From Parietaria judaica (lineage: Eukaryota; Streptophyta; Magnoliopsida; Rosales; Urticaceae), in assembly GCA_954871525.1 (NCBI GenBank), contig OX940865.1, positions 12,538,606 through 12,602,605 on the forward strand: a DNA stretch of 64,000 bases, written 5' to 3'. Within the stretch, counting starts at the first letter, position 1, and each line of letters starts with the position of its first letter. Below, one piece after another: positions 47,909-60,725 of the stretch. The notes beneath the pieces are model-generated. The model saw only the letters and a program-made list of their open reading frames with translations, was not told the DNA's origin and made no database searches. Made by a program: the position numbers and the translations under genes.

Positions 47909-50900
47909 TTACCTCTTGGGTCGGCTACGGTCTTCTTCGTAGTCCATCACTCCACCAGGTTCAGAGTGGATCTCCTCATGCCCTCGGAAGTCAAAGTCGG
48001 CCTGCTCACAGTTGGTAACTTCTGCCACAACGTAAGTAAGACACATCGACCACCATGCCACACATTCCATATAACACTCACCAAAATACTCAAAAGTTAC
48101 TTCATGTAATATCCATCTAGAATATCTTACGAAGCATCAAAAGTATAATCATATAATCAAATTTGAAGGACGCCAAAAGAGAGAAAGGAAGTCTTGTGTC
48201 CTTATCGCGCAACAAAAACAATAAACGAGAATAGGCAAGTAATTACAAGTTTACAACAACGTTCAGCTGGGATTACTACATTGCTTACAATATAATTGTT
48301 GTTTTAATTTCTATAACACAGCAAAAAGACCAATAAGGACATAAGCAAGGGGTTAAATACCCAAAGTACCCGTACCTGTACGTTATACACGTGCAAGGGT
48401 CTAACCTATGCCCCACCCAATTGCCTTATTTGCTACTTTACCCTCATAAATAGGTAAAAAAAATTAATGTAAAATATCTAAATAATATGTAAAACAAAAA
48501 TCTAGCTTTTGTTGGCTACTTATTTGCTTAAAAGTGGAAAGATAAAAATAGATTTACTGACCTTGAAGGTAATAGACTTTTTTACTTCTTCGACTCGCTC
48601 TTCAACATCTTTCTTATGCTTTTTATCCAGCTCACTGACTGTATCAGCCCACTTAATCTTCTCTTGAATCGAGACAAGGAGATTGTCCGACGTATTCAAC
48701 CTATAAGTTTGATGATAAAAGAATTCGATAAGAAGAACCTACTGTACATAGCACGTGAAACAAAATCCATAAGAACATATAATAATTTCAAGATAGGAAA
48801 CAAGATCGATTCATAGAAGTACTAGGATCTAACACCAAGAGAAGAAAGAAACATTTTGACCCCTGAATTTTGATTTTGGCAGCAATACCCCCTAAATTTT
48901 TACACCTATCATTTTAACCACTATGCGTTAAAAATAAAGGAAAATAACTTGTCCGTGACACACGACTTACTCAAGAGCAATTTTCATAATTGATTTACCA
49001 AGCAAGATCATTATACTAGATTATGAGACTTGCGTAGCAATGAAGATTTCTAGTTCTCCAAGAAAAGTTACAAAGTAAGTCCCCAAAAAATTGGAGATAA
49101 TAATAAAGTTGACTAAAATACCATAAGTCAGGAGTTACGCACATGTTAACATTTTGTGTCATTTTTAATCGGGTAAGGGACAATGTGCAAGGGTTTGAAA
49201 TTTAGGGGGCATTTCTACTCAAACTAACTCAGAGAGAAAAGTTCATTGATGAGCAAAATTCAGGGAGCACTACTTCCAATTACTCTAAAGAGAAATACAG
49301 CATATGATATTCTCTTTAGTCTTTATGAATATGTTGTAATGATGCACTCCAAGCCACACCCGTCAAACGATTATTCAGTTTTATGGCTAAAATGCAAACT
49401 TGGAAACAATAAAGCAGGTTTAAAGATAGTTTAGATAGAAACTATATGTCTAATCCCAGCTCTTACCAGCTAGATAGTGTTTGAATCATAGTCCCAAGCT
49501 GTCCGGGTCGCAGATCTCTCCCAGCAGCAAACTGAACCTGCATTGCACAAGACATAATAATTTAAAAAGAGCATCCAAAAACGGTATCCGACAGGAATGG
49601 AAAAATGGAAAAATAACCGAGAAAGCAGTCGCATAAATAAAATAACGGACCTCAAAGCATCTTTGGAGCTGATCCAGCTTTCCTCTAACAATGCCCTGAA
49701 GAAAACCCAAAGAGATTCTTAAGGAAATGAATGTTAACAATTAGCAATTTGATAGGACCAAGAATAGAAATCCAAGAAAACACTTATTCGATATTAGACC
49801 GGGAAAACTCTCCCATAGGGGTCCATTAGAAATTTTCCACTAATCAAATGTGACGGTCAACCCTAACAATGAACGCCTTATACAAGCTTAGAATGTTCGA
49901 ACCTAAAAGACGGACTAGTTTACCGAATGATAAAGACATGAGAAGAAACTTCAACTCTTATCCTATTCATACAGTTGTTTAGGCTAATAATAAAAATTAA
50001 GAAAATCCCACTTTAAGCGAGAAAGCATTCCATAAAAAGTATTTCATTCGAAGACTACATACCGCATACATGCAGTCATTAATGAGGAAGTCCTCCAGTT
50101 CACGCACATTAGTTACATCTAGCTCCTGCATTAGTTGGTCATATGGTAGAATCTGCAGGTTCACAAGAACGCGAGATTTAGCGAAAAATGTAAGACTACA
50201 AAACCTCGACACATAGAACGTATTAATATTAGCTAACGAGGAAGGTCTCATTATTTTGTAATGATAAAAACCACAGATCATATTAATTGAACATTCAAAA
50301 CCACATTCGCAAATAGTTTAATAAATGGGACATTAATTGAACAGTCAAAACCACAACATCAACTGTCATGATCCGATAAGGGGGTTTTAGATACCAGTTA
50401 AGCATCCATCAGATAACATACCTTGTTCGTCTCAGCCAAAGTGAGCACGGTGAGCTGCTTCAACTTCAAAATTTGCTCGGGGGCTAGCTGTGGTAGACGG
50501 CCAGTGTTTCCTATGAAGAATCAATTAATGAAGGTTCTTCTTGTCAAAACATCACAAACTAGTTAAAATTCTAAGACAAAGAACATCTTGATGGAGTTTT
50601 TGCGTGTAGAACCTATCGAGAGTCCAAAACAGAAGCAAAAAACTAAACAAGGATCGACTTCTTACTCTTAAAATCGCTCCACGTGCCATGAGCAAACAAG
50701 CGAAGCACATCCAGGTATACAGAATCTTTAGTTCCTTCAAGCTGAAAGAGCTAAAAAGTAAGATGACATGCGTGCATACACCATGAAATGTACAAAAACA
50801 TAGTACGTGAGGTAAAAGGAACATTAAACAATCAGGCAAAAAAAAATATAATACATATTTTATAGCAAAAACCACATAGTATAAGAACCTATAATTAATT

Positions 50901-51933
50901 ATAAAAGGCCAATTGCTACCCATGATAGACCTGAAACAGAGTTGACAGGATTGCCATTGTCGATAACTGTTCTTTTTCATTAGTGGCAATTCAAGGCCTT
51001 TGAACGGTTATCTTCACGGGACAAAGACATAGAAGGAAAAAGCTCGAATACAACAAAAAGTTTCAATCAACCCCCTCATATTTTTTTCCATTCAATACAA
51101 TTTCTGTGCAATCGAAGTAGATGTAGATCCGGGTATACGAAATATGAAATGTATAAAGAACATACACACTATTGATATTTCAAGAGACTCAAAATGAAGA
51201 AATCAATCAATTCTATTCAAAGAACTAAACAGAAGCCAGTGAATCTCTTTGGCTAAAAGATTAACCAATCTCAGGCGAAATTTTAGACCGAAAAATAAGT
51301 CACCGAAATAAACGTGGATCCCTAAGTGAGAAAAAACTGATCCGAGGCGTATAACTTCACAACATTTCCCCTACTATTTTCAAAAAAATATATATATATA
51401 ACGTGGTATCCTGGGTACACCCGACTAGTGAACACGTTATCGAGCGGGAGACTACCCCAATGGCCCCAATTGTTGGATCCCGGGGAACCAAACCAGGGAT
51501 GTACAAGATCCCAAGTATCGCCCTTACCACTAGACCAACTCCTTACAGTACTATTAGTGTATATAAGTCCTATGTATGGAAATCTTACGCAGTGTAATGC
51601 AGCAAAAGCATTTGTATGATCTTAGGCTAGAATACTACCGCGAATTCGAACCGAAAAATATCGACACAAAGAGCACATTGACACTCGAAGTCGAGTCCAA
51701 ATTCTAGGAAATCAAAGAATGTGCAGAGTCCAAAACATGGTGAAATTGGCGTCAATCGGAAGAGTGAATCGAACCTCGCGAACAGAGGGAACGGAGAGAA
51801 TCTCGGAGAAAGCGAAGAGCGAAGGGTTGGAGGTGGCTTCGGCGACGAGCGAGGTGAGAGCGGAGCCGCTGAGCGCCGAGGCTCGCTTGACGAAGTGGTC
51901 GACGAGCTCGGCTTGCTTCTGCTCTATATCCAT
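47909..51933 (-). CDS. CSN7: COP9 signalosome subunit 7
   Basis: Predicted 253-aa PCI-domain subunit of the COP9 signalosome, which removes NEDD8/RUB from cullin ubiquitin ligases in the nucleus and controls light-dependent development. Eight exons join in frame: 51933-51775, 50741-50666, 50510-50422, 50152-50063, 49695-49651, 49537-49467, 48700-48562 and 48001-47909. The start MDIEQKQAELVDHFVKRASA matches plant CSN7. The PCI core has QILKLKQLTVLTLAE, LPYDQLMQELDVTNVRELED and GIVRGKLDQLQRCFE; the tail has a coiled-coil-like KKHKKDVEERVEEVKKS, then PGGVMDYEED and RPKR. The exon-8 frame reaches TAA at 47911 directly after RPKR; the same place has a donor-like AG|GTAACC, and a longer tail is usual, so alternative splicing is possible. 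Intron 1 holds a SINE. Divergent with LCMT1. Confidence 0.95.
48850..49220. mobile_element. Possible MITE in CSN7 intron
   Basis: Left part GCAGCAATACCCCCTAAATT and the reverse complement of the right part (GTAGAAATGCCCCCTAAATT) are similar over about 30 bp, suggesting an inverted-repeat element in the 48701-49466 intron. No target duplication was identified. Confidence 0.45.
51400..51543 (-). mobile_element. tRNA-derived SINE in CSN7 intron 1
   Basis: On the minus strand there is an A-box-like TGGTCTAGTGG (within 51522-51540) and, about 35 bp downstream, a B-box-like GGTTTGGTTCC (51484-51494), the RNA polymerase III internal promoter spacing of tRNA-derived SINEs. The unit goes on through a GC-balanced body to a TA/T-rich tail near 51380-51400. 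There is no tRNA fold with an anticodon that I can support, so it is a SINE and not a tRNA gene. It lies in the same orientation as CSN7. Confidence 0.65.
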
Positions 51934-52105
51934 CCCCAATTGCTCCAATCGCAGTATCTGCAAGGACTACCTGAACGCTTCGAAAGCAAAAATGGAGGTC
52001 TTCACGGCATCGAAGAAGCCTTGGGTTTTTATTCTGAGAATAGAGGAGAGGGGTTTCAAGCTTCATAAAAAATGGCAGAAATGGAATATATATACATATA
52101 TATAT

Positions 52106-52338
52106 GGATTAATTGCGGCAAAAATACCCAATCTTTGATAAATTCTCTGCCGTGTATACGACCTCCGGAAATAGCGGCAAAAATACCTAAACTTAGCATT
52201 TGAGAGTTGACCGAGAATATCTATCTATGTGGCAATCAGTCTTTGCCACGTGACATGCCACAGGGCACTTGGCTGCCACGTGGCATGCCACGTAATTATT
52301 ATTTTAAACACTTTTGGTATTTGTGCCGTGATTAATCC
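52106..52338. mobile_element. MITE in CSN7-LCMT1 intergenic region
   Basis: 233 bp with ends GGATTAATTGCGGCAAAAAT and (reverse complement of right end) GGATTAATCACGGCACAAAT. The interior TAGCGGCAAAAATACCTAAA and GAGAGTTGACCG blocks link it to the Mutator-like MITE family at 1214 and 14549. A target duplication could not be read because the left flank is a TA repeat. It begins about 170 bp upstream of the CSN7 start codon. Confidence 0.65.
52245..52293. promoter_or_regulatory. Paired G-boxes inside the MITE
   Basis: Two near-identical GCCACGTG-CATGCCA stretches carry CACGTG at 52247-52252 and 52277-52282, with a third ACGT core at 52289-52292. G-boxes bind bZIP and bHLH factors, including light-signalling ones (established knowledge). 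Here they lie about 310-350 bp upstream of the CSN7 ATG, carried by a transposable element; any role is inference. Confidence 0.5.
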
Positions 52339-52811
52339 TAATATTTATTACAATAATATTAGAGAGACTGTAAAGCCGAAAACTTGATGGACAAGGCTGA
52401 AGCTGTAAATGGACCAACGGTGAAAATGGGCCTCACACAGCAAGCCCGTATTTGTATTTTGGATATTTGTGGTAAAGATACCCAAATGCTTAAAAAAATA
52501 TGATTTGAATTAACATTGTTTTTAAGCAAAAATCTCAATAATATAACAATTTAAATAAAAGTAGTTTAAGTTTAAATCTCTACATTGAAGTTTCACGTGG
52601 TGACATATGATTTATCCACGTAAAATTTTATGATAGAGAGTTCATGAAACACTTCACCGTTGGAAAAAACTTAATTACTTTTCCCAATATTTTTTATTTT
52701 ATTGAGAATTTCTGCTATTAAAAAAAGTAGAGAATATAAAGGTTTTTTCGTGAAATGTGAGCATTTTAATCGCAAATATCCCTATATTTTTAGACGCTCA
52801 AGTATTCATAT

Positions 52812-53603
52812 CAAGATTCAAATGTTGTCTTTGCCGATAAATTTGTTGCGTTTTTTGAGGATTATCGATGTGTTTTTTAGGATTATCGATGGAAAAGTAC
52901 TAAAACTGTAGCTTAGCGTTATCGACAACTTATCGAGAATTGTTGATGGATTATCGACACCCATCGAGGATTATCGATGAAAAATCACTAAAATAGTTTT
53001 AAAAATGTTTTTTACTAAGTTTACATAAGAAAATAAAATATAGTCTCACTTTCACATATGTAAATACCCAAATAAAATCATGTCATACTCAAACAAATGC
53101 AAATAAAATAATGTCATGTTAAAACATAAGAAGAAGAAAAAACAAGATCAAAAGATATTACATAATTTGATAATACACATAATTAACTATTTGGCTTTGT
53201 GGAGAAATCCCACATGGAGCAAATATAAATGAATGAAAAATACATATTTGTTTGGATTTGGAAAGTCTCACATGGAACAAATACAAAGAAAACAATAACA
53301 TTGCTAGTATATAAATAACAATCTTCATTAAATCCATGCAATTCAACCTATCTATCTTGATACTTGGCTAGTATGCCATGTGAATATCTTTTTTTTTTTT
53401 TATTATTGAAAAATGCATTTTTTGGTTTTTTTTTTTTTACATTGAATGTACTTTTGTCGAAAATTATTGGAAAGTGCAATTTTTTTTTGGAAAGTGCCTA
53501 ATTTTTTGTTATTTTTACATTATTTTTACGGATAATCGATTGGCATGGAACATTTGCCGATAACTATCGGCAAGATGGATAATCGAGGAAAATTTGAATC
53601 TAG
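52812..53603. mobile_element. hAT-like element, CSN7-LCMT1 intergenic
   Basis: 792 bp with left end CAAGATTCAAATG and reverse complement of right end CTAGATTCAAATT. Subterminal TTATCGAT/TCGATAATCG/GCCGATAA motifs match those of the hAT element at 11100-12712. The flanks (TATTCATA and TATGAATA) agree at 6 of 8 positions as a candidate duplication. No transposase ORF. Confidence 0.6.
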
Positions 53604-53962
53604 TATGAATATAAACATTTATTTATTGTTGATCGGTATTACCGATCGATTCTCTATTTTCGATACTGCTCAAAACGCACCACGAATCATGAGTCGTGAG
53701 CCAACTAGTTAAAAGTAACCCAAATTTATTGGGCATTCAAATAGAAGAAACTTCGACTTATGTCTCGTGTCAGGCCCCAAATTAACGTTAACGTCTTTCC
53801 GAAGGACTTAATGACAAGTCTAGAGGGATCCAGACGTAAAAATAAATAAATTTGGGAGGAGTTGTTACTCATTTGCAAAATGAATAGGCAATGTTAAAAA
53901 AAAAGACACAGCTGAAACCAAAAACCCAGCCTTCGAAGCCTTGAAAGCGAAGAAAAGCAAAA
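53604..53962 (+). promoter_or_regulatory. LCMT1: LCMT1 upstream region
   Basis: The 360 bp before the LCMT1 ATG. I see no clear TATA box; a run of A's at 53897-53907 lies near the expected transcript start. This and the two elements to its left form the shared 2.0-kb spacer with CSN7. Confidence 0.4.
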
Positions 53963-56900
53963 ATGGCGGACGAAGTAGCGGTTGATACTCGCAGTAACAG
54001 AGCTGCTGTTCAAGCCACCAACGACGACGCATCGGCCAGCAAACTGTAATGTTTATGTAAATGTGTATATATATCAATCTTGCTGCGGATACACAGTTAT
54101 TATATATGAACTTAGCTTTCACTTATATATATGTTGCTCATATATTTGCCACTCGCTTTTCACTTTGAACCGGAGCTCAATTGCGTACTGATCTGTCGTT
54201 GAAAGGTCATGCATAAAAAAGGGATACATGAAGGACGATTATGTCCATTTGTTTGTGAAGAGACCAGTCAGAAGATCGCCGATAATCAATCGCGGTAATT
54301 AGGTTATTGCATCGTATTTGAATTTGAATTGGGGATTATGAAGCAATAGCTCAATATCTACGGGATGATTATTGGTTTGATTTTGGTTTTGGGGATTATT
54401 AGGCTATTTTGCACGTTGGGCTGCTCTTCGGAAGCTTCTGATTCGGTTTCTGGAGGGTGAAAGAGTCGGGGATGAAAAGGGTCATACTAAGAAGCAGGTT
54501 TTGTCGCTCGGAGCCGGTTTCGATACAACATTTTTTCAGTTGCAGGTATTTCTTGACCCTTATTCTGGTGTTTACTGGTTAATTTGAGCTTTATGTCTAT
54601 AGTGTAAAACTCCGTCTATGTTATTAAACGGAGTTTTTGTGTACCTCGATAAGTTACCGAAGGTTAAGATTCTTGACGCATGAGAATGTACTTGTGATTC
54701 AGGACGAAGGGAAAGCCCCACATTTGTATGTAGAACTGGATTTCAAGGAGGTGAGATTTTGAAACTTTCGTGCCAATAGGTTTCGTTAATGACTCGTCCG
54801 TTTTGCCAAAAATCGTAAAATGTTTGTTGCTTGTCAGGTTACTAAAAAAAAGGCTGCTCTTATTGCGACTTGCAGTCAATTGAGGAGCAAAATTGGGGAA
54901 GTGGCATCAGTTTCTCAAGGTAGATATCTGTCTTCTAATCCCCAAAATGAACCATAGGTAGCAGTAGCTGTAGACCTAAATTTAGTAATCTGAGATTTAT
55001 TTATTGCAATGCCATATGAAAATGAATTCGGACACAAAATTGTTTAATTGTTTACTACATTTATGTAATAAACTTTTTTGATTTGGTTGCTTCAAAGTTG
55101 AAATCTTCCCGATGCACTTAGGTCTATGTTTTCTATGCAATTTCCCATCCTTCATCATATAGTTGATTTGAAGACCTTGAATAAGAAGTACTGTAATGTT
55201 CTCGAGTTCTGGATCTCGTCACGGGTCTTACACCAGTGAAACCTTGAATCCGTCTGGCGTCTAACTTAAACTCTGAAGAGAGTAGTGTACTGAATAAACT
55301 TTGCCCAAACAACCTAGTAGGCGGGTTGGGCTTTACGTACATAAAAATATTCAAATAACAAGACATAAATAAAGACATTAATAGAAAATAATCGAAACAT
55401 GAATAACGTTATGTCCGTAACACATTGCATATATAAATGGTTGACATTAGATATCTTCTTGCATGCTGCCTGTTATGTTTCAGAGAAAGGCGAAGTGCTT
55501 AGCGATCACTATAAGTTACTACCAGTGGATTTGCGCGACCTAAATAAATTAAATGATATCATAGCCCTGGCTGATATGGATCCCAGGTATGTAAATAGCC
55601 TAATATATACACATGTGTGGTTGATGGATTATTATTTATTGTCGGGGGGAGTGCACGGGGTCACTTGGTCTTGCACATTTACTCCACTTATGTATTTTCT
55701 TTTATTTATATCATAACGTATTTTAGTAATTTCCGGTTTAATGTCATTAGTGTTTTGGACTACCTCTAGGCGCCTAGCTTAGGGGGTAATTGTGTTTTAT
55801 GCTTTTTTTGGATAATATCTTTTGTCTTGCGTTGTTAGGAGAATGTTCGATCTTACTCGAAGAAAAGGTCGAGACATTTTTTATCTTTTGTGATCGTTAC
55901 AATGCGAATTAAGGGATTCATCACATTAGTAAATCCCCATAGGCCGAACTTGGTCTTGGAAACCGTGTTCAGATCTTATCTGAAGTCAATAGTTCATGCT
56001 TGTGTACTTATATCCATTTCTGGTAGTTACTTCCATGTCCGCAACAAATTCCTCTCTAACGACGTCTCTTGGAATTTAAACGGGTGATAGATAGCATAAA
56101 TCATTGTATTGCTCTGTGGCTCTTTTCCTCGTGTAATGAGTTTTCGATGTATTCTCTAGTGGATCTTTCAAGAGATTGAGCTGGTTCTCTTTAATGAGCA
56201 ATTTTTTTTTCCTCTTTTATTTCGGGGTGGGTTTAGTTTATATGACGGGTCGGTTAATCTTAAATCACTCTTATTATGTGCACTGTAACCCCTTTTATTA
56301 ATAAATACTTGTTTCTTTTTGTAAAATAAAAAAACACTTATGTTTGTTGGTATATTTGGTGTACAAAAGTCAACTATTAGATTCTTACTGAATTTATTCA
56401 ATCTAATAAAGTTATCAGCCTGCCAACATTTATAATCGCAGAATGCGTTTTAATATATATGGATCCGGATTCAAGTAGCGCTGTTGTTCGTTGGGCATCC
56501 ACTGCTTTTTCTACCGCAGTCTTTTTCTTATATGAACAGGTTATCCAAACCTTAACCGATTTTTTCTGTTTATACATCCCGACTTCTTTTTTCTGTGAGA
56601 AATCTGAAGTCAGTTTTGCTAAAAGTTTTAACTTAATTTTCCCTCTACATGAAACTTTATGTCAGCAGATTCATCCTTATGATGCTTTCGGGCAGCAAAT
56701 GATTAAAAACTTGGAGGTTCATTTCATCTTTCGCCTTTATTATTCTGATTGTGATGGACCTGTTACATACATAATATTTAGGTATAAATTAGAGTGGTTT
56801 ATTTATGTTATTTGGATAATTTATTATTTCATTTTAATTATTTGATTATGTTCAGAGGTTCATTATTTATTTTTTAAGGTTTAATTAGGTTCGGGTCGGC

Positions 56901-59759
56901 CTGGTCCATTAGGTTGTTATCCCTTAGTGTATTTAAGAGACCTTAAACTGATGAAAAGAGAGCCAATATCTATTACAATGTTTATTCTCTTTCGGAAGAG
57001 GATTGAGCTCGTTGAAGATTTGGCGAAGCTCCCATTTGAGAACCAATTTTGAGTCTTAAAACATGTTCCTTTCATAAATTGCTAACTGTTTAAATCAATA
57101 GAACAAAGTGACTAAACTTCTAGACCATTGCTTGGTAAAATAAAAAAATAAAAAAAGCAAAATTATCTTTGTAATTTGTAATTCAGATTTTGATACTTTG
57201 ATTATCTAAAGTACTTGAGTTTTTATCTGTGGAAAAAAAAAAAACAGAGTCGAGGCTGCGGGCTCTTGGGTATATATGCTACACCAACATTAGAAGCGAA
57301 AGAGAGACTTTTTCTGGACCGGGGATGGCAGGTAGGTTTTCAGTAATTTGCCTTTCAGTTGACGTTAATTTCTCTTAAAACTGTCTTTCTAAATCTACTT
57401 ACCTCCAATTAAGTAAGATTATTACATTAAAATTAACTTCTTGGTGAGATTTCTTATCTCTGTTCTTTATCCCATTTTCAATGCTCAGAGAGCTGTTGCC
57501 TGGGATATGCTAAGAATTTATACTACCTTCATTGATGCTCAGGAAAGGCGTAGGTATGACCTTTATACCCTTTATTTATTCCTGCAAAGCAAAGTTCAAA
57601 ATAAATTAAAATGCACAATTATTATTTTTTGTAATGCTCCAACATTAAGCTGGTTAGCACACGTAGTATTTACGCCATATAATTTATAGTGGTTTAATTA
57701 GAATTATGTCATTTTATTTTGAGAAGATAGAAATCAAGTTGATACAGCCCGAGGTTTTCGATCCTGTGGTATCCAGTTTCCGATCCTAACATTCTGAGCC
57801 TGTCCCTCTAATCTAGAGTGAGAAACTAAGCTAATGACACTGAACTTAAATACGACGACTATTCACCGAACGTATGTTACATTACCCAAGGCCCGTTTCT
57901 CGACCGTCTAATCAGTAACGTATGTTACAGTTCCGTCTTTGGTAACATAATTCTTTAATTTGGCAACTGATTCGGATTGATCATTAATGAATTTCAAAAT
58001 AAAGCAGTATATAATATCTCCAGTTTTTTTTTATAGAAATCATTCGAATCTCAGAAAACTTTTAACCCTAATTTTAGCAGTAGAGAATGTGTTCTTTTCA
58101 AGGTTGTAGGATATAAAGAAGTCTTTATCTACTCTGCTTTTCATTGCTCACTGGGAAGCTCACAAATGTATTAAAGTGTTCCTCTAAATTGATTCTCATC
58201 TGACATCTATTTTATTCCTGTAGAAATATATATAAAAAAAAAGTCTGGGATTAATTTGGGAATATTAGTTTTGTGTTACGACCCCAAATCGCCCGAAAGT
58301 AGGTGTTTTGCGAATGGTTATTGGCTATCTCTTTCGTAGTTTAACGTCTCTTAAAAGACCAAAGATTGCAACTTAGTGGGCCGGACCGGATCAGACCCGA
58401 CTAATATACACCTGTGAAATATATTTAACCAAGCCAAATAGAATTAAATAAATCTCAATGACATAATCAGACGAAAAAACCAATTTAAATACCTTAAATT
58501 AGTTAATTAAATATCGGCACTTAACACTAAGTCTAGTTAGTTAATGTAATAATATCTAATTAGCGAGTATGTTTTGATCAGGATCGAAAGACTGGAACTT
58601 TTCGACGAGTTTGAAGAATGGCACATGATGCAGGCAAGTCAATCAAACTTATAATTTTCTTTTGCAAATGGAAAATATAATATCATTTTTATTATTAATT
58701 AAAGTTGAGTTTCCTTTGTCATGTGACAACACACACGTACATGTGCATGCTGATTGACACACGTGCGAGTGATTTACCTGTGTATCTATCTGTTTGTATA
58801 TAGATAATTCCCATACGAATGACCTAGACATTGATGTGGTGGCTTTCTTATAAGTGGGTTGTGAAAAATCTTTGATGGTCATAACAATAATATTGATTTT
58901 TATTTTTTATATTTTTTTTGGTTTTATTGGCTGATTTTCAGGAACATTATTGCGTGGCTTATGCGATCAATGATGCAATGGTATGTTAATATATGACTGA
59001 AAATCATGCGCGTATTATTTTATTTATTATATTTCCTTTAGCATGTGAATATCCCAGAAAATTTGTTTCTCTTTGTTCTTCATACTATTTTTGGCCTTTT
59101 GGGATGAGAGAGCTTTGATCTTCTAATACCAAATAATAAATTAAACTGCGGAATCGGATACCGGAATGTACCAACTTAAGCATGCATAGTGAACATTTTA
59201 CTCTCAGAGTCCGGACTTAGTCTTTGGTGCCGGGCGGTAAAAATGGATTCTTCCATAAAACCTGGAAACCGCGCTTGGTTAAAAGCGCAGTCCCGATCCC
59301 CTTTCTTTTAACATTTTATTTATCTTCATAATCCATTTAGATTAAACTAAAGTATAGATTAACATTTTAAGTACGGGAAAGTAATCCATGATCTTATAAG
59401 TCCCTTCTTTTCTATACGAGATTCTTAAAATTTTCCCTGAAGACGGTAGTTTTATAATTGTTGGCTCGTTCATCTTAAATTAGATCTCGTTATTTTAAGA
59501 CCGTTTTTTTAATACTTATTTATTTTTAAATATAAATGTACATAAGTGATCTCATATATCTTGGCAATTTAGTTGTAGGACAATCTTTTTTCAATTATTG
59601 CTCATGTGGTTCAAAAGAACAGAACTTTTGAGAAAATGCCCATTAGGTCTTTTTTCGATCTTTTTATCTCCAATTGGTTTCCAATTTCAGGGTCTATTTG
59701 GGGATTACGGCTTCACAAGCAACCAGCACGTGCCGGAGCCCTCGTCGACTCCCCCATGA
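53963..59759 (+). CDS. LCMT1: Leucine carboxyl methyltransferase 1
   Basis: Predicted 341-aa SAM-dependent enzyme that methylates the C-terminal leucine of the PP2A catalytic subunit, controlling PP2A holoenzyme assembly; the Arabidopsis orthologue is SBI1, which acts in brassinosteroid receptor turnover. Thirteen exons join in frame: 53963-54045, 54206-54294, 54403-54545, 54703-54750, 54838-54919, 55484-55586, 56419-56539, 56669-56716, 57248-57331, 57489-57553, 58582-58633, 58942-58980 and 59691-59759. Motifs: [37 protein letters not shown] (from 35), RGYFARW (57-63), the SAM loop [13 protein letters not shown] (91-103), [10 protein letters not shown], and [10 protein letters not shown], plus the SRGCGLLG and [12 protein letters not shown] regions near the C-terminus. 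Length fits the family (about 330-340). The intron at 58634 has a GC donor. Several introns contain repeat-like DNA. No membrane segment. Confidence 0.95.
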
Positions 59760-60720
59760 AAGTATGAAGTAGGAGCTCGAGTCTGTTTTGACAAAGGCAC
59801 TCGTGCGACCGGCCCGGCACGTGTCACGTGAACAATGGGACACTCAACAACGAGTTCATGGCATGTTTCTTTTTACTAGTCATCGAGAAAGTACGAGTTC
59901 ATCTCTGTACTTTTTTGTTATTTAAAGTCATTAGTTTTAGGGACTTAAGTGATTTATAAATTATCTGCTGGTTTTTCATATTGCCATTGATTTCAAAGAA
60001 TGTTAGCAGAACATTATATATGCTGTCACTTATGTTCGTATTTCGAGTTCAGCCTAATAGATTTTTATTATTTTCTTATATTCATAATAATTATGGTTTC
60101 ATTTATAACTTTATTATATCAATTTACTTTATAAACTTGAAATTTTGTTTCAGTGTACTCTTGAAATATCTATATCAGATGCAAAGAAAAGTGAGAAAAA
60201 TTTAGGAGTACACTAATATATTAAAGGATTGATACAAAAAAAAAAAAAAAAAAGAGTAAGTTCATTTAGAATGATAAGTTTAGAGGACATTAAAAGATAA
60301 ATTAATGCATAATAACAAATTATTGTATTGATATTTAGTCAACATATATGTTTCCCATCAATTTTAAAACGCCGAGTTGAAGTTGTTTTTTACTCAAATG
60401 GTGGCATATATACAATTTATACATTGTGATTTCAATTTCGACCTCATTGTGATTTCAGTTCATTCCGTGAGCTTGTTCATAATCAGAATCATTGAGTTCT
60501 TTAGCAGCGCCAGCGCCACCTACGCAACGGAGGCTCCTCATCGTCGTTCTCACCACCAACCAATGATGGCTCCTCCGCCATGGAGTTCTAGGGTTTTTGA
60601 ACTTGAGTATATATGTCATTGGAATTTTAAAAAAAAAAAAGGTCTATGTTGCCTCTAATCAAATACTGTATATATGCCGCTTTTTTAGGATTTACTGTCT
60701 CATTAATAATTATGGTATGT
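59760..60720. other. LCMT1 3' side and intergenic DNA
   Basis: Contains the presumed 3' untranslated region of LCMT1 (AT-rich with many AATAAA-like motifs but none singled out) and a poly-A tract near 60237-60254. A GC-richer stretch at 60505-60600 (GCAGCGCCAGCGCCACC) has an open frame with no recognisable family. Confidence 0.45.
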
Positions 60721-60725
60721 TCAAG

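Noticed and set aside
51484..51540. tRNA gene on the minus strand
   Set aside because: A- and B-box motifs are present but no anticodon loop or acceptor stem could be paired; a SINE explains it better.
51719..52138. Plus-strand ORFs over CSN7 exon 1
   Set aside because: Antisense to the start of CSN7, serine/arginine/glutamate biased.
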